In this document: in pieces, positions 22,397 to 30,389 of the stretch
Layout of the letters: each line of letters begins with the position of its first letter
Numbering within the stretch: the first letter of the stretch is position 1
Source: JAYFRC01 sp034926415
GTDB taxonomy: Bacteria > Bacillota > Clostridia > Oscillospirales > Oscillospiraceae
Assembly: GCA_034926415.1 (NCBI GenBank)
Contig: JAYFRC010000068.1
Coordinates: 1 to 40,787 of the forward strand
Length of the DNA: 40,787 nucleotides
Reading direction: 5' to 3'
Notes under the pieces: model-generated
Seen by the model: the letters and a program-made list of their open reading frames with translations, nothing else
Database searches by the model: none
Told to the model about the DNA's origin: nothing
Translations under genes and position numbers: made by a program

Positions 22397-24115
22397 ATGG
22401 CGTACACACGGCTCGGAGATTTGCTGACGGAGGTCGGCCTAATAACGACCGACCAACTTGCGACCGCGCTTGCAAGCCAGAAAACGACAAGGAACCGCCT
22501 TGGAAAGGAACTTATCGAGGAGGGCGTTATAACCGAGCGCCAGCTTATAGACGCGCTTGTGATGCAGCTTGGAATAGAGTACGTCGATCTTTCTACCGTG
22601 TCCATAGATCCGCAGATGGCCGAGGTGCTCCCGCGCAACATAGCGAAGAAATACGGCATCGTTCCTGTCCGCATGAACAAGAACACGCTGTACATCGCGA
22701 TGAGCGACCCCACGAACTTCGTCGCGCTGGAGGAAGTCAAGACCGCGACGAGAAAGCACGTCGTTCAGATGATATCGACAGCCGAGGGCATAGAGCGCGC
22801 CATATCGACGCTTTACGGCAACGAAGGCGCCGCCAGAGCCATCGAGGAGATGAAACGCGAGATAGCGAGCGGCTCCATCGCGTCTACGACGGCTGACAAC
22901 TTCGTCACGAGCAATATATCCGAAGGCGACGCCTGGATTGCGCCGACGGTGCGCGTCGTCAACCTGCTCATAGAGCGCGCCGTCTCGGAGCGCGCCAGCG
23001 ACATACACGTCGAGCCGGAGGAGGACGAACTGCGCGTGCGCATGCGAATAGACGGCTGGCTTCGTCCGATTATGAGCATACCGAAGGACCTTCAGGCGTC
23101 GGTTATTTCTCGCCTTAAAATAATGGGCGGGATGGACATATCCGAGCACAAGATACCGCAGGACGGCCGCGCCGCAGTGCGGGTGAAAAATAAGGACATA
23201 GACCTTCGTATGTCGACGCTGCCGACGATTTACGGCGAAAAATTTGTCATACGTCTGCTTGACAAATTTTCACAGCTTCTGTCAAAGGAGCAGATCGGTC
23301 TCGCAGGCGACGACCTTAAAAAATACAACTATCTGCTCAGCGGCAAAAACGGAATCATACTCATCGTCGGCCCGACGGGGAGCGGCAAATCCTCGACCAT
23401 GTACACGATGATACGCGAGCTCAATACGGAGCAGGTGAACCTTATAACGCTCGAAGACCCGGTTGAATACAACATCGACGGGATAAACCAGGTCCAGATA
23501 AATGAAAAGACTGGAATGACCTTCGCGGGCGGCCTGCGCGCCATACTCCGCCAGGACCCGGACATCATAGCGGTCGGCGAGATACGCGACGGAGAGACAG
23601 CGCAGATAGCCATCCGCGCCGCAATAACCGGCCATCTTGTGCTCTCCACCATACACACCAACAATGCGATTTCAACGATAGACCGCCTGTCGGACATAGG
23701 CGTTGAGCCGTACCTTATCTCGAGCGCGCTGAACGGAGTCATATCCCAGCGCCTCGTGCGCCGCATCTGTCCGAGCTGCCGCAAGGAATACGAGCCATCG
23801 CCCGAGGAGCTTGAGGAAATGGGGCTTCCGAAGAACGCGGGACACAAGTTTTACCACGGAAAGGGCTGCTCAAGCTGCTTCCACACAGGCTACCGCGGCC
23901 GCATGGCGGTGTTTGAAATACTTGTTATAAATTCAAAGCTGCGCGAAGCCATAGCCCGCGGCGACAAGCGCGAAAAACTGGAAAAAATTGTAAATGAAAG
24001 CGGACATTACGTAACGCTGCGCGACAACGCGCGCCGGCTCGTGCTTGAGGGCACTACTACCGTTGAGGAGGCAAGGCGGATAATCAATTCCGCCGATTAC
24101 GATTATGAAGGCTGA
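22397..24115 (+). CDS. pilB: type IV pilus extension ATPase PilB
   Basis: A 572-residue assembly ATPase. Residues 5-28 and 34-57 are two MshEN-type motifs (RLG at 5-7 and 34-36, each followed by G, L and a final Q at equal spacing), known in this family to bind c-di-GMP. The ATPase core has Walker A GPTGSGKS (about 325-332), an Asp box (ITLEDPVEY) and the His box region. A C-terminal CPSC and CSSC pair forms the zinc motif typical of PilB/GspE. It is hexameric and cytosolic, and powers pilin insertion through PilC. Eleven bases overlap pilT. Confidence 0.95.
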   Translation: MAYTRLGDLLTEVGLITTDQLATALASQKTTRNRLGKELIEEGVITERQLIDALVMQLGIEYVDLSTVSIDPQMAEVLPRNIAKKYGIVPVRMNKNTLYIAMSDPTNFVALEEVKTATRKHVVQMISTAEGIERAISTLYGNEGAARAIEEMKREIASGSIASTTADNFVTSNISEGDAWIAPTVRVVNLLIERAVSERASDIHVEPEEDELRVRMRIDGWLRPIMSIPKDLQASVISRLKIMGGMDISEHKIPQDGRAAVRVKNKDIDLRMSTLPTIYGEKFVIRLLDKFSQLLSKEQIGLAGDDLKKYNYLLSGKNGIILIVGPTGSGKSSTMYTMIRELNTEQVNLITLEDPVEYNIDGINQVQINEKTGMTFAGGLRAILRQDPDIIAVGEIRDGETAQIAIRAAITGHLVLSTIHTNNAISTIDRLSDIGVEPYLISSALNGVISQRLVRRICPSCRKEYEPSPEELEEMGLPKNAGHKFYHGKGCSSCFHTGYRGRMAVFEILVINSKLREAIARGDKREKLEKIVNESGHYVTLRDNARRLVLEGTTTVEEARRIINSADYDYEG

Positions 24116-25154
24116 AGAACTTGTAGTGATAGCGGAGCGCGACAACGCGTCCGATATACATCTCATATGCGGCCTTCCTCCGAAATACCGCGTCGCGGGG
24201 AGGCTGACGGATATGTGCTCAGGCGCCCTGACGGACTCAGACTGCGACGAAATCGCGCGGGAGCTTGCCGGGGAGGATTACGACAAACTTATGCGCGTTG
24301 GCGAACTCGACAAGGCCGCGAACATCGCGGGGCGCAGGATAAGGATAAATCTGTTCCGCCAGATGGAGCATACCTCAGCCGCGCTAAGACTTTTAAGCGA
24401 CACGATACCCGACCTCTCGTCGTTGGGGCTTCCGCCCGCGGTGGAGCGGCTGACCGAGCTTCAGCGCGGCATGGTGATCGTCACCGGAGAGACCGGAAGC
24501 GGCAAATCGACTACACTCGCCGCGATGATAGACAGAATAAACCATACCCGCGCGGAGCATGTCATAACGCTTGAAGACCCGGTCGAGTATATCTACAAGC
24601 CGGACAAATCCATTTTCAACCAGCGCGAGATAGGCCGCGACACGGAAAGCTATGCAAACGGACTGCGCGCGGCGCTGCGCGAGGACCCGGACATAATCCT
24701 CGTGGGCGAGATGCGCGACCTCGATACCATTGAGACCGCGCTGACGGCGGCAGAGACCGGACATCTTGTGTTTGCCACGCTGCACACCGGCTCGGCTGCG
24801 GAGTCCATAGACCGCATCGTGGACGTCTTCTCCGAGGCCAGACAAAAGCAGATACGCATGCAGCTTTCGATGACGCTGAAGGCCGTAATTTCGCAGCGGC
24901 TTCTGCCCACGGCGGACGGAAAGAGCCGCGTCGCCGCTTGCGAGCTGATGATAGTTAACTACGCGATACGGAATCTTATCCGCGAGGGCAAGACGCCGCA
25001 GATAGAAAGCACTATCTCGACGACGGCGTCCGAGGGCGCGATAACCATGGACAACGCGCTTCTGCGCCTTTACCGGGACAGGAAGATATCGCGCGACACG
25101 GCGCTGCTCGCGGCGCACGACGCGGAGTATGTGAAAAAGAGCCTGCTTTACTGA
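24105..25154 (+). CDS. pilT: type IV pilus retraction ATPase PilT
   Basis: A 349-residue ATPase with the PilT layout: N-terminal PAS-like segment (DNASDIHLICGLPPKYRV), Walker A GETGSGKST (about residue 128), Asp box ITLEDPVEY, His box ATLHTG and the retraction signature AIRNLIREGKTPQI at about residue 290. This motif and the lack of a zinc pair separate it from PilB. It drives pilus disassembly and twitching or DNA uptake. Its start lies within the last codons of pilB. Presence of PilT indicates a dynamic pilus rather than a pure secretion system. Confidence 0.95.
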   Translation: MKAEELVVIAERDNASDIHLICGLPPKYRVAGRLTDMCSGALTDSDCDEIARELAGEDYDKLMRVGELDKAANIAGRRIRINLFRQMEHTSAALRLLSDTIPDLSSLGLPPAVERLTELQRGMVIVTGETGSGKSTTLAAMIDRINHTRAEHVITLEDPVEYIYKPDKSIFNQREIGRDTESYANGLRAALREDPDIILVGEMRDLDTIETALTAAETGHLVFATLHTGSAAESIDRIVDVFSEARQKQIRMQLSMTLKAVISQRLLPTADGKSRVAACELMIVNYAIRNLIREGKTPQIESTISTTASEGAITMDNALLRLYRDRKISRDTALLAAHDAEYVKKSLLY

Positions 25155-25174
25155 CGGAAAGGGCGTGAGCAGTT

Positions 25175-26389
25175 ATGGACGCGTATAAATACCGCGCCAT
25201 ATCCCGGGACGGGGCTAAGGTCGAGGGCGTTGTCGAGGCGTTCGACGAATACGCCGCCGTAGCACAGATAAAGGAAACCTGCAGCATCGTAACGAAGATA
25301 ACAAAGGCGGAGCCGCGCAAAAAGGCCGGCAGGGACATACTCGGCACGGGCCGCATAAATGAAAAGGAGCTCGCGGTCACGTGCTCCCAGTTCGAGATAA
25401 TACTGAGTGCCGGCATACCGATAATCCGTTCGGTCGAGCTCATCGCGGAGCAGACGACAAGCAGGGAGCTCAAGACGATACTCAAAAACGTCGCGGGCGA
25501 CATTTCGGCGGGCTTCGGACTTGCCCAGAGCTTTGAGAACAAGGGCCGCGGGAAGCTCCCGATGACGTTTATCGAGACGATACGCGCTGGCGAGGAGACC
25601 GGTACGCTCGACACGTCGTTTAAGAAGCTGCACGAGTATTACGACAAGTCGTCGAAAATAAAGGGCAAGGTAAAGAGCGCCATGGTCTACCCGGTGTTCA
25701 CCTCCGTCGTGGCCGTCGTCGTCGTGGCTATAATCATGATAGTCGCGGTGCCGACGTTTGTCGGTACGTTCGCGACGATGGGCATAACGCTGCCGCTGCC
25801 GACGAAGATACTCATAGCGTTGTCCACGTTTTTGACGAAGTTCTGGCCGATAATCCTGGCCGCCATCGCCGCGCTCGGCATAGCGTACAAGATGTACGGC
25901 CAGACGGAGAATGGCAGGCTGAATATAGCAAAGGGAAAGCTCCGCTTTCCGGTGCTCGGCAGTATAGCCGTCACGCGCAACGCCGCCCAGTTCGCAAACA
26001 CGCTTTCGACGCTCGTTTCGGCGGGGCTTCCGCTGGTGAACGCCGTAGGTGCGACGGGCAGGACGCTCGACAACCACTACATTGCAGTTCAGATAATGAA
26101 TATCGTTCCGAAAATAGAGGAGGGCCGCTCCCTCGGCGCGTCGATAAGGGACTGCGCCTTCATACCCGATCTTCTCAAGGAGATGACCGGAGTCGGCGAG
26201 GAAACGGGTTCTCTTGAAAATACTCTTGACGTAATCGGAGCTTACTACGATAATGAAACGGAGATAAAATCCGCGAAAGCGCTCGCATTGATGGAGCCGG
26301 TCATAATCTGCATACTCGCGGCGGTCGTGGTATTCATACTTTTGTCGGTGTATCTGCCGCTGTTCTCACTTTACGGAGGCATCGGCTGA
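25175..26389 (+). CDS. pilC: type IV pilus inner-membrane platform protein PilC
   Basis: A 404-residue GspF-family protein. It has two homologous domains (ILSAGIPIIRSVELIAEQT and LVSAGLPLVNAVGATGRTLD), three to four membrane spans (VVAVVVVAIIMIVAVPTF, IILAAIAALGIAYK, AVVVFILLSVYLPLF) and the conserved ETG motifs (GEETGTLD, GEETGSLE). It holds the cytosolic PilB/PilT ring and feeds pilins into the fibre. The N-terminal YKYRAISRDGAKVEGVVEA is characteristic. It is followed by a 140-base gap to pilA. Confidence 0.93.
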   Translation: MDAYKYRAISRDGAKVEGVVEAFDEYAAVAQIKETCSIVTKITKAEPRKKAGRDILGTGRINEKELAVTCSQFEIILSAGIPIIRSVELIAEQTTSRELKTILKNVAGDISAGFGLAQSFENKGRGKLPMTFIETIRAGEETGTLDTSFKKLHEYYDKSSKIKGKVKSAMVYPVFTSVVAVVVVAIIMIVAVPTFVGTFATMGITLPLPTKILIALSTFLTKFWPIILAAIAALGIAYKMYGQTENGRLNIAKGKLRFPVLGSIAVTRNAAQFANTLSTLVSAGLPLVNAVGATGRTLDNHYIAVQIMNIVPKIEEGRSLGASIRDCAFIPDLLKEMTGVGEETGSLENTLDVIGAYYDNETEIKSAKALALMEPVIICILAAVVVFILLSVYLPLFSLYGGIG

Positions 26390-26454
26390 CGGCGAATAAC
26401 GGGCGATTAACGAATTGTCCGCATATCCGGCGTTTTAATTTATTTTGGTATCAC

Positions 26455-26472
26455 GCGGCGGTTCGCCGCCGC
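26455..26472. repeat. GC hairpin with UUCG loop upstream of pilA
   Basis: A perfect seven-base stem GCGGCGG/CCGCCGC closes a TTCG loop. No T-run follows, so it is not a simple terminator. Its place between pilC and pilA, before an excellent ribosome site, fits an RNA-stabilising or processing hairpin that would let pilA mRNA accumulate to a higher level. Confidence 0.5.
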
Positions 26473-26530
26473 CTGATATATAAGCTTGCAAACCTATTCA
26501 ACCCGATGAAAAATAAGGAGGAAAATTATT

Positions 26531-26938
26531 ATGACAAACACTTTAAGCGCAATCAACGCTCTCAAGGCAAAGAAGAACAAGAAGGGCTTCACCCTGATGG
26601 AGATGCTCATCGTCGTGGCTATCATAGCCATTCTCGTTGCTATCGCCATCCCCGTGTTCAACGCTCAGCTGACCAAGGCAAAGGAACAGGTCGACGCAGC
26701 TAACCTTCGTTCCGCCACGTCCATGGCCGTTGTTGACTACCTTTCCAAGTCAAGTACTGGATCTGTTGTTTACACAGCGGATAAAGGAACTGGAACTGGC
26801 GCGGATTCTACAATGACTATTCGCGTAAAGGGTAGCAGTGATCCTGTTGGAACATATCCGTCTGAAGCAACTGATGGTGAACATATTGAGGTCACAGTTA
26901 CTGATGGAGGAGTTGTTTCTTCAGCTGATTGGAAATAA
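26531..26938 (+). CDS. pilA: major type IV pilin PilA
   Basis: A 135-residue prepilin. The 19-residue leader ends in KKG and is followed by FTLMEMLIVVAIIAILVAIA, the classic N-methylated helix with Glu at +5. The C-terminal part (about residues 55-135) is short, beta-rich and Thr/Ser/Asp-rich, without a disulphide pair. The AAGGAGGA ribosome site at 26516-26523 is the strongest in the cluster, fitting the major subunit. From about codon 75 on, third positions turn to A and T, unlike the GC-rich N-terminal half. Its gene is last before the RNA-rich gap that leads to pilD. Confidence 0.92.
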   Translation: MTNTLSAINALKAKKNKKGFTLMEMLIVVAIIAILVAIAIPVFNAQLTKAKEQVDAANLRSATSMAVVDYLSKSSTGSVVYTADKGTGTGADSTMTIRVKGSSDPVGTYPSEATDGEHIEVTVTDGGVVSSADWK

Positions 26939-26982
26939 CCCATCTTTGTTCTGATTCTCGCAGATTTCCTCTGCCTGAACAC

Positions 26983-27046
26983 CAGCCCGAGTAACGGAAA
27001 AGGACTTGCCGTCGGGTTGCGGCAACATGCCTTTCCGTGAAACGTA
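26983..27046 (+). ncRNA. pseudoknot RNA motif, copy 1
   Basis: A conserved 5' segment CAGCCCGAGTA is followed by an outer stem (ACGGAAAAGG with CCTTTCCGT), an inner stem TTGCCG/CGGCAA and a loop TCGGGTTG. The loop can pair with AGCCCGA upstream, giving a pseudoknot. The motif ends in GAAACGTA. Copy 2 keeps the loop and 5' and 3' segments but not the stem sequences. It matches no riboswitch class that I know. Confidence 0.5.
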
Positions 27047-27112
27047 GTTCGTACCGATTGAAAAAAATGACATTTTTTCATCGACTGTGAGTTCCGGCTT
27101 TTGCCGGGAATT

Positions 27113-27175
27113 CAGCCCGAGTACCGCGACATAAGCGCCCCGTCGGGTTGCGGGACGTCTTCCGCGGGAAACGTA
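27113..27175 (+). ncRNA. pseudoknot RNA motif, copy 2
   Basis: CAGCCCGAGTA, loop TCGGGTTG and GAAACGTA are identical to copy 1. The outer stem is now CCGCG/CGCGG and the inner stem GCGCCCCG/CGGGACGT (one mismatch, one wobble). Changed stems with kept pairing are evidence for an RNA structure under selection. It starts 130 bases after copy 1 and about 150 bases before pilD. Confidence 0.5.
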
Positions 27176-27249
27176 CACAAAGGGTTGCAAGCCTTTGTGC
27201 CCTCCTCCGTCAGAAATGGCGGAGGGGGGCGAACCCCAAAATTTGGGGG
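27176..27249. repeat. run of three hairpins upstream of pilD
   Basis: CACAAAGG/CCTTTGTG (27176-27199), CCTCCTCCG/CGGAGGGGG (27201-27228) and CCCCAAA/TTTGGGG (27234-27248) follow each other with little spacing. None is followed by a clear U-tract on the plus strand. They may be part of the RNA module or an interspersed intergenic repeat. Confidence 0.5.
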
Positions 27250-27320
27250 ACATCATAGCGACATGCGTATTTTTATAGCAGACCGAAAAGACGCGGATAG
27301 CGACCGGAGGATGATTTTCA

Positions 27321-28124
27321 ATGCTCTATCTGTCGCCGGCGCTGACGGCGTATATACTCATAATTTCTTTTGTCCTCGGAACGGTGATGGGGAGCTTCTC
27401 AAACTGTCTTGCCTGGCGCGTCACGCACGGCGAGAGCGTCCTGAAAGGCCGCAGCCACTGCGACGCGTGCGGACATACGCTGTCGCCCGGAGAGCTCATA
27501 CCCGTAATCTCATGGATGGTCCAGGGCGGGAAGTGCCGCCGATGCGGCGCGAAAATATCCGTGAGCTGTCCGCTGACGGAGCTGCTGACAGGGATCGCGT
27601 TCGTACTTGTCGTCGCGGTATTCGACGTGACGCCGGCCGCCGCCATGTACATAGTTCTTACGCTCATACTGCTCATCGCGTCGCTGACGGATATATACGG
27701 CGGGATAATTCCGGACGCTCTTATAATCGCCGCGATAATTGATTTCGTACTTTTCACCTGCATCGGAGGCGGGGATATACTCCGCGCTCTTCTCCGGGGC
27801 TTTGCCGGAGGGGCCCTCGTGGCCGCCGCGCTGCTTCTGCTCTCGCTTTTTATGGACAGGCTGCTTGGGCGCGACAGCATGGGGGGCGGAGACATAAAGC
27901 TCCTCTTCGCAGCGGGCCTGTTCTTCCCGCTTTTTGAAAGCCTGTTCACGCTTATCCTCGCGTGCGTGCTCGGAATAATTTTTGCGCTTGTGTTTCCGCG
28001 CGCCAGAGCGCGGAGCAGCGACGACGAAAAGGCGTTCCCGTTCGGCCCCGCTATAGCGGCGGCCATGTTCGTCTCGATATTTCTTGCGGAGCCCGCGACG
28101 GCATTTTATCTCAATCTGTTCTGA
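27321..28124 (+). CDS. pilD: prepilin peptidase / N-methyltransferase PilD
   Basis: A 267-residue membrane aspartyl protease that cleaves the G|F bond of prepilins and methylates the new N-terminus. It has a MGSFSNCLAWR start, a cytosolic zinc loop with CDAC and CRRC, and the two catalytic aspartates in LTDIYGGIIPD and GGGDIKLL. About seven to eight hydrophobic segments are visible. The ribosome site GGAGG lies ten bases before ATG 27321. The presence of both the zinc loop and aspartate pair indicates a full bifunctional enzyme, matching the four prepilin substrates encoded upstream. Confidence 0.95.
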   Translation: MLYLSPALTAYILIISFVLGTVMGSFSNCLAWRVTHGESVLKGRSHCDACGHTLSPGELIPVISWMVQGGKCRRCGAKISVSCPLTELLTGIAFVLVVAVFDVTPAAAMYIVLTLILLIASLTDIYGGIIPDALIIAAIIDFVLFTCIGGGDILRALLRGFAGGALVAAALLLLSLFMDRLLGRDSMGGGDIKLLFAAGLFFPLFESLFTLILACVLGIIFALVFPRARARSSDDEKAFPFGPAIAAAMFVSIFLAEPATAFYLNLF

Positions 28125-28149
28125 TGTGACACCTGTCTGGAGGAGTATT

Positions 28150-29145
28150 ATGAAAAACTGTGTAGGAGTCGACATAGGCGAAAATTCGGTGAAGCTTGCC
28201 GTGATGAACGGCATCAATATCGTCCGCCTTATCTGTGAGCCTCTGCCCGATAACCTCGTCAGAGACGGGAAGATAGTGTCGCCCGAAACTCTTGCGGACG
28301 TACTGCGCGACGCGATGCACAAAAACCGCGTGAATGCAAGGGACTGCGCGCTCGTCCTGCCTCATGACGCGGCGTTCACGCGGCGCGTGACGATGCCGTA
28401 CATGACGCTTGACCAGCTTAAGCTTAACCTTCCGTACGAATTTCATGACTATATCCAGAACGACAAGGACAGATATTTTTACGATTACGCCGTCATCGGT
28501 ACGGGAAGCGACAGCGACGGAAAGCCCGCGACGCTTGACCTGCTTGCCGCCGCCGCAGCCAAGGATACGATAAACGAGAGCCGCGAAATGCTGAAGAAAG
28601 CGGGGCTTAAACTCAAAACGGCGATTCCCGTCAGTTTTGCGTTCCGCAATATCATACGCGGCTACGAGGAGGAGCACAGCGATTCCCATCCGTCGGAATA
28701 CTGCATAGTCGACATGGGACACCACGCCATAAGGATGCATATCTTCAGAGGAAGCGTCTGGGATACGACGAGGACGCTCGACTTCGGCGGAGCGTCAATG
28801 GACGCGCTCATAGCCGACCATTTAAGCGTGGATCAGCATGTCGCTGCGGGCTACAAACTGTCGGACTACGGGAACGTGTGCGATCTGGGCGCGTGCAAAG
28901 AGCTTTATTCGCGCATAGCGGTGGAGGTAATGCGCGCTGTGAATTTCTACGGCTTCAACAATCCGGACAGCAGGCTTCGGGACATCTATTTCTGCGGCGG
29001 ACTGGCCGGGATAAAACCGCTGATGGACATGATACGCGACACCGTCGAGAAAAATATACACAGTATAGGCGAGCTGCTTCCGTCGATAGCGGAAGCGGAG
29101 CACGGCGAACTTTTCGCCGCCGCCGCCGGCGCAGCGATGCAGTGA
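28150..29145 (+). CDS. pilM: type IV pilus assembly ATPase-like protein PilM
   Basis: A 331-residue actin-like cytosolic protein. The start is ATG 28150 with GGAGGAG five bases before it; earlier in-frame codons belong to the preceding gene's end. VGVDIGENSVKLAVM is the phosphate-1 motif, and CIVDMGHHAIRMHIF and IYFCGGLAGIKPLMD are the phosphate-2 and adenosine motifs of the FtsA/PilM fold. PilM binds the cytosolic tail of PilN and links it to the motor ring. The genes pilM, pilN and pilO follow in the usual order. Confidence 0.92.
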   Translation: MKNCVGVDIGENSVKLAVMNGINIVRLICEPLPDNLVRDGKIVSPETLADVLRDAMHKNRVNARDCALVLPHDAAFTRRVTMPYMTLDQLKLNLPYEFHDYIQNDKDRYFYDYAVIGTGSDSDGKPATLDLLAAAAAKDTINESREMLKKAGLKLKTAIPVSFAFRNIIRGYEEEHSDSHPSEYCIVDMGHHAIRMHIFRGSVWDTTRTLDFGGASMDALIADHLSVDQHVAAGYKLSDYGNVCDLGACKELYSRIAVEVMRAVNFYGFNNPDSRLRDIYFCGGLAGIKPLMDMIRDTVEKNIHSIGELLPSIAEAEHGELFAAAAGAAMQ

Positions 29146-29155
29146 ACGGGGGCGA

Positions 29156-29773
29156 GTGATTTTGGATATTAACGGATCAGCCGGAAGAAAGAAATACCTT
29201 GCAAAGACGACCGTGAACCTCGCGATGCGCGAGAACAGAAGCGGGGAGAGCAGGGCGGTAGTGCCCACCGCGATAATCCTCGCGGTGCTCATCGCACTTT
29301 TCTGTAAATTCGGAGTCATCGACCCGCTTATGAAGGCCTCGGCCGCCGAGCAGCTCACGGAGACCGAGAGCGTAGCGCTCCAGAGCCTAGAGGACGCGAA
29401 CGCCGACTACGACGAAGTGCTGGCGAAATACGAAAGCCTCAATATAAGCACCGTCTCGGTCACGGGATCCATGGAGCCGATGGAATGCCTCAGCCTTATA
29501 GACGATAACCTTGTCGCCGCCTCCAATGTGGAGGCGTATACCGTGTCGCAGGGCATAATAACGGCGAAGATATCCGGAGTCACGCTTAACAGCATATCGG
29601 ATATCTACAAGAGCCTGATGGCTTACGACTCTGTCGAAAACGTCCAGATATACACCGCGGCCAAGGGCGAGGAAGGCTCCGGCACGACGGCGACGCTGAC
29701 GATAAAGCTCGTCTCAGCCGACGACGGGACCGACGATACGCAGGCCTCCGAAGCGAAAGGGGGCGGCGAGTGA
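29156..29773 (+). CDS. pilN: type IV pilus assembly protein PilN
   Basis: A 205-residue bitopic protein. A short cytosolic N-terminus begins MILDINGS (GTG 29156, with a TTG at 29162 as alternative), which resembles the PilM-binding INLLP motif. One membrane span (AVVPTAIILAVLIALFCKF), a coiled coil and a ferredoxin-like beta domain follow. The C-terminus is acidic and Gly-rich. Its stop overlaps the next gene. Identification rests on position and layout more than on sequence. Confidence 0.8.
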   Translation: MILDINGSAGRKKYLAKTTVNLAMRENRSGESRAVVPTAIILAVLIALFCKFGVIDPLMKASAAEQLTETESVALQSLEDANADYDEVLAKYESLNISTVSVTGSMEPMECLSLIDDNLVAASNVEAYTVSQGIITAKISGVTLNSISDIYKSLMAYDSVENVQIYTAAKGEEGSGTTATLTIKLVSADDGTDDTQASEAKGGGE

Positions 29774-30333
29774 TGTTGAGCCGTGAATTTACGAAACGTG
29801 AGAAGGTACTTATCCTCATTCTTGTTCTGCTTCTGCTTTTCTCGGGCTATTTCAAATTCGTCCTTCAGCCCTCGCAGGACAGGATAAATGCCGCCGAGAA
29901 TACCCGCGCCGATATAGAGAACAGCATTACCATCGAGACCGCGCGGGCTCAGCGGCTGAGTCAGATGCGTGACGCGATAGCGTCGTACGAGGACAAAAAC
30001 GGCGGCGAAGGCTCGGTGGTGCCGGTTTACGACAATATCGACAACGTGATGATACAGCTCGGAGCTATCCTCGGCCAGGCCACGGACTACTCCCTGACGT
30101 TCGACGACCTCCAGTACGGAGACGACTACATAACGCGCCCGGTCGAGATGAATTTCACCTGCGTAAGCTATGATGCAACAAAGAAGATAGTAAAGGATCT
30201 TGACGCCTGCGTTTACAGATGCTCGCTGGACGACATCACTGTCTCAACGGGCAGCAGAAACGGCGGAGTGGATATAACGAAAGGGACTGTGACGGTCAAG
30301 CTGACGGCTACGTTCTACGAAGCGTACAACTGA
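29773..30333 (+). CDS. pilO: type IV pilus assembly protein PilO
   Basis: A 186-residue bitopic protein starting at ATG 29773 (a GTG at 29770 is an alternative overlapping the pilN stop). It has a basic N-terminus, one span (KVLILILVLLLLFSGYF), a coiled coil and a ferredoxin-like domain as in PilO/GspM. PilN and PilO dimerise and align the platform with the pilus. PilP and PilQ are absent, as expected without an outer membrane. A strong terminator follows, so the pilus operon ends here. Confidence 0.82.
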   Translation: MLSREFTKREKVLILILVLLLLFSGYFKFVLQPSQDRINAAENTRADIENSITIETARAQRLSQMRDAIASYEDKNGGEGSVVPVYDNIDNVMIQLGAILGQATDYSLTFDDLQYGDDYITRPVEMNFTCVSYDATKKIVKDLDACVYRCSLDDITVSTGSRNGGVDITKGTVTVKLTATFYEAYN

Positions 30334-30351
30334 TAGTGTTTGTAATAATAG

Positions 30352-30388
30352 AAACGACGGGCGGAAAATTTCCGCCCGTCGTTTTCTG
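30352..30388. terminator. bidirectional terminator between pilO and the DUF1292 gene
   Basis: A 16-base arm beginning AAACGACGGGCGGAAA pairs almost perfectly with its downstream complement. T-runs occur on both strands, so it can end both converging transcripts. Confidence 0.85.
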
Positions 30389-30389
30389 T

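Larger units (their letters stand above)
26939..27320. other. structured, non-coding gap between pilA and pilD
   Basis: No convincing gene lies in these 382 bases. They contain a small hairpin (GCAGA/TCTGC near 26961-26975), two copies of the pseudoknot motif, two hairpins between the copies (TGAAAAAAATG/CATTTTTTCA and TTCCGGC-TTTT-GCCGG), and three more hairpins before pilD. This dense pairing suggests that RNA, not protein, is the active product. Confidence 0.55.

Noticed and set aside
22439..23149. Long leftward frames inside pilB and pilC (for example 22439-23149, 25148-26077)
   Set aside because: They are arginine- and tyrosine-rich shadows typical of GC-rich genes and show no family motif, while the rightward frames are clear.
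26983..27175. Hammerhead ribozyme reading of the pseudoknot motif because of its GAAAC element
   Set aside because: The CUGANGA core of hammerheads is missing in both copies, and the three-stem order does not fit.
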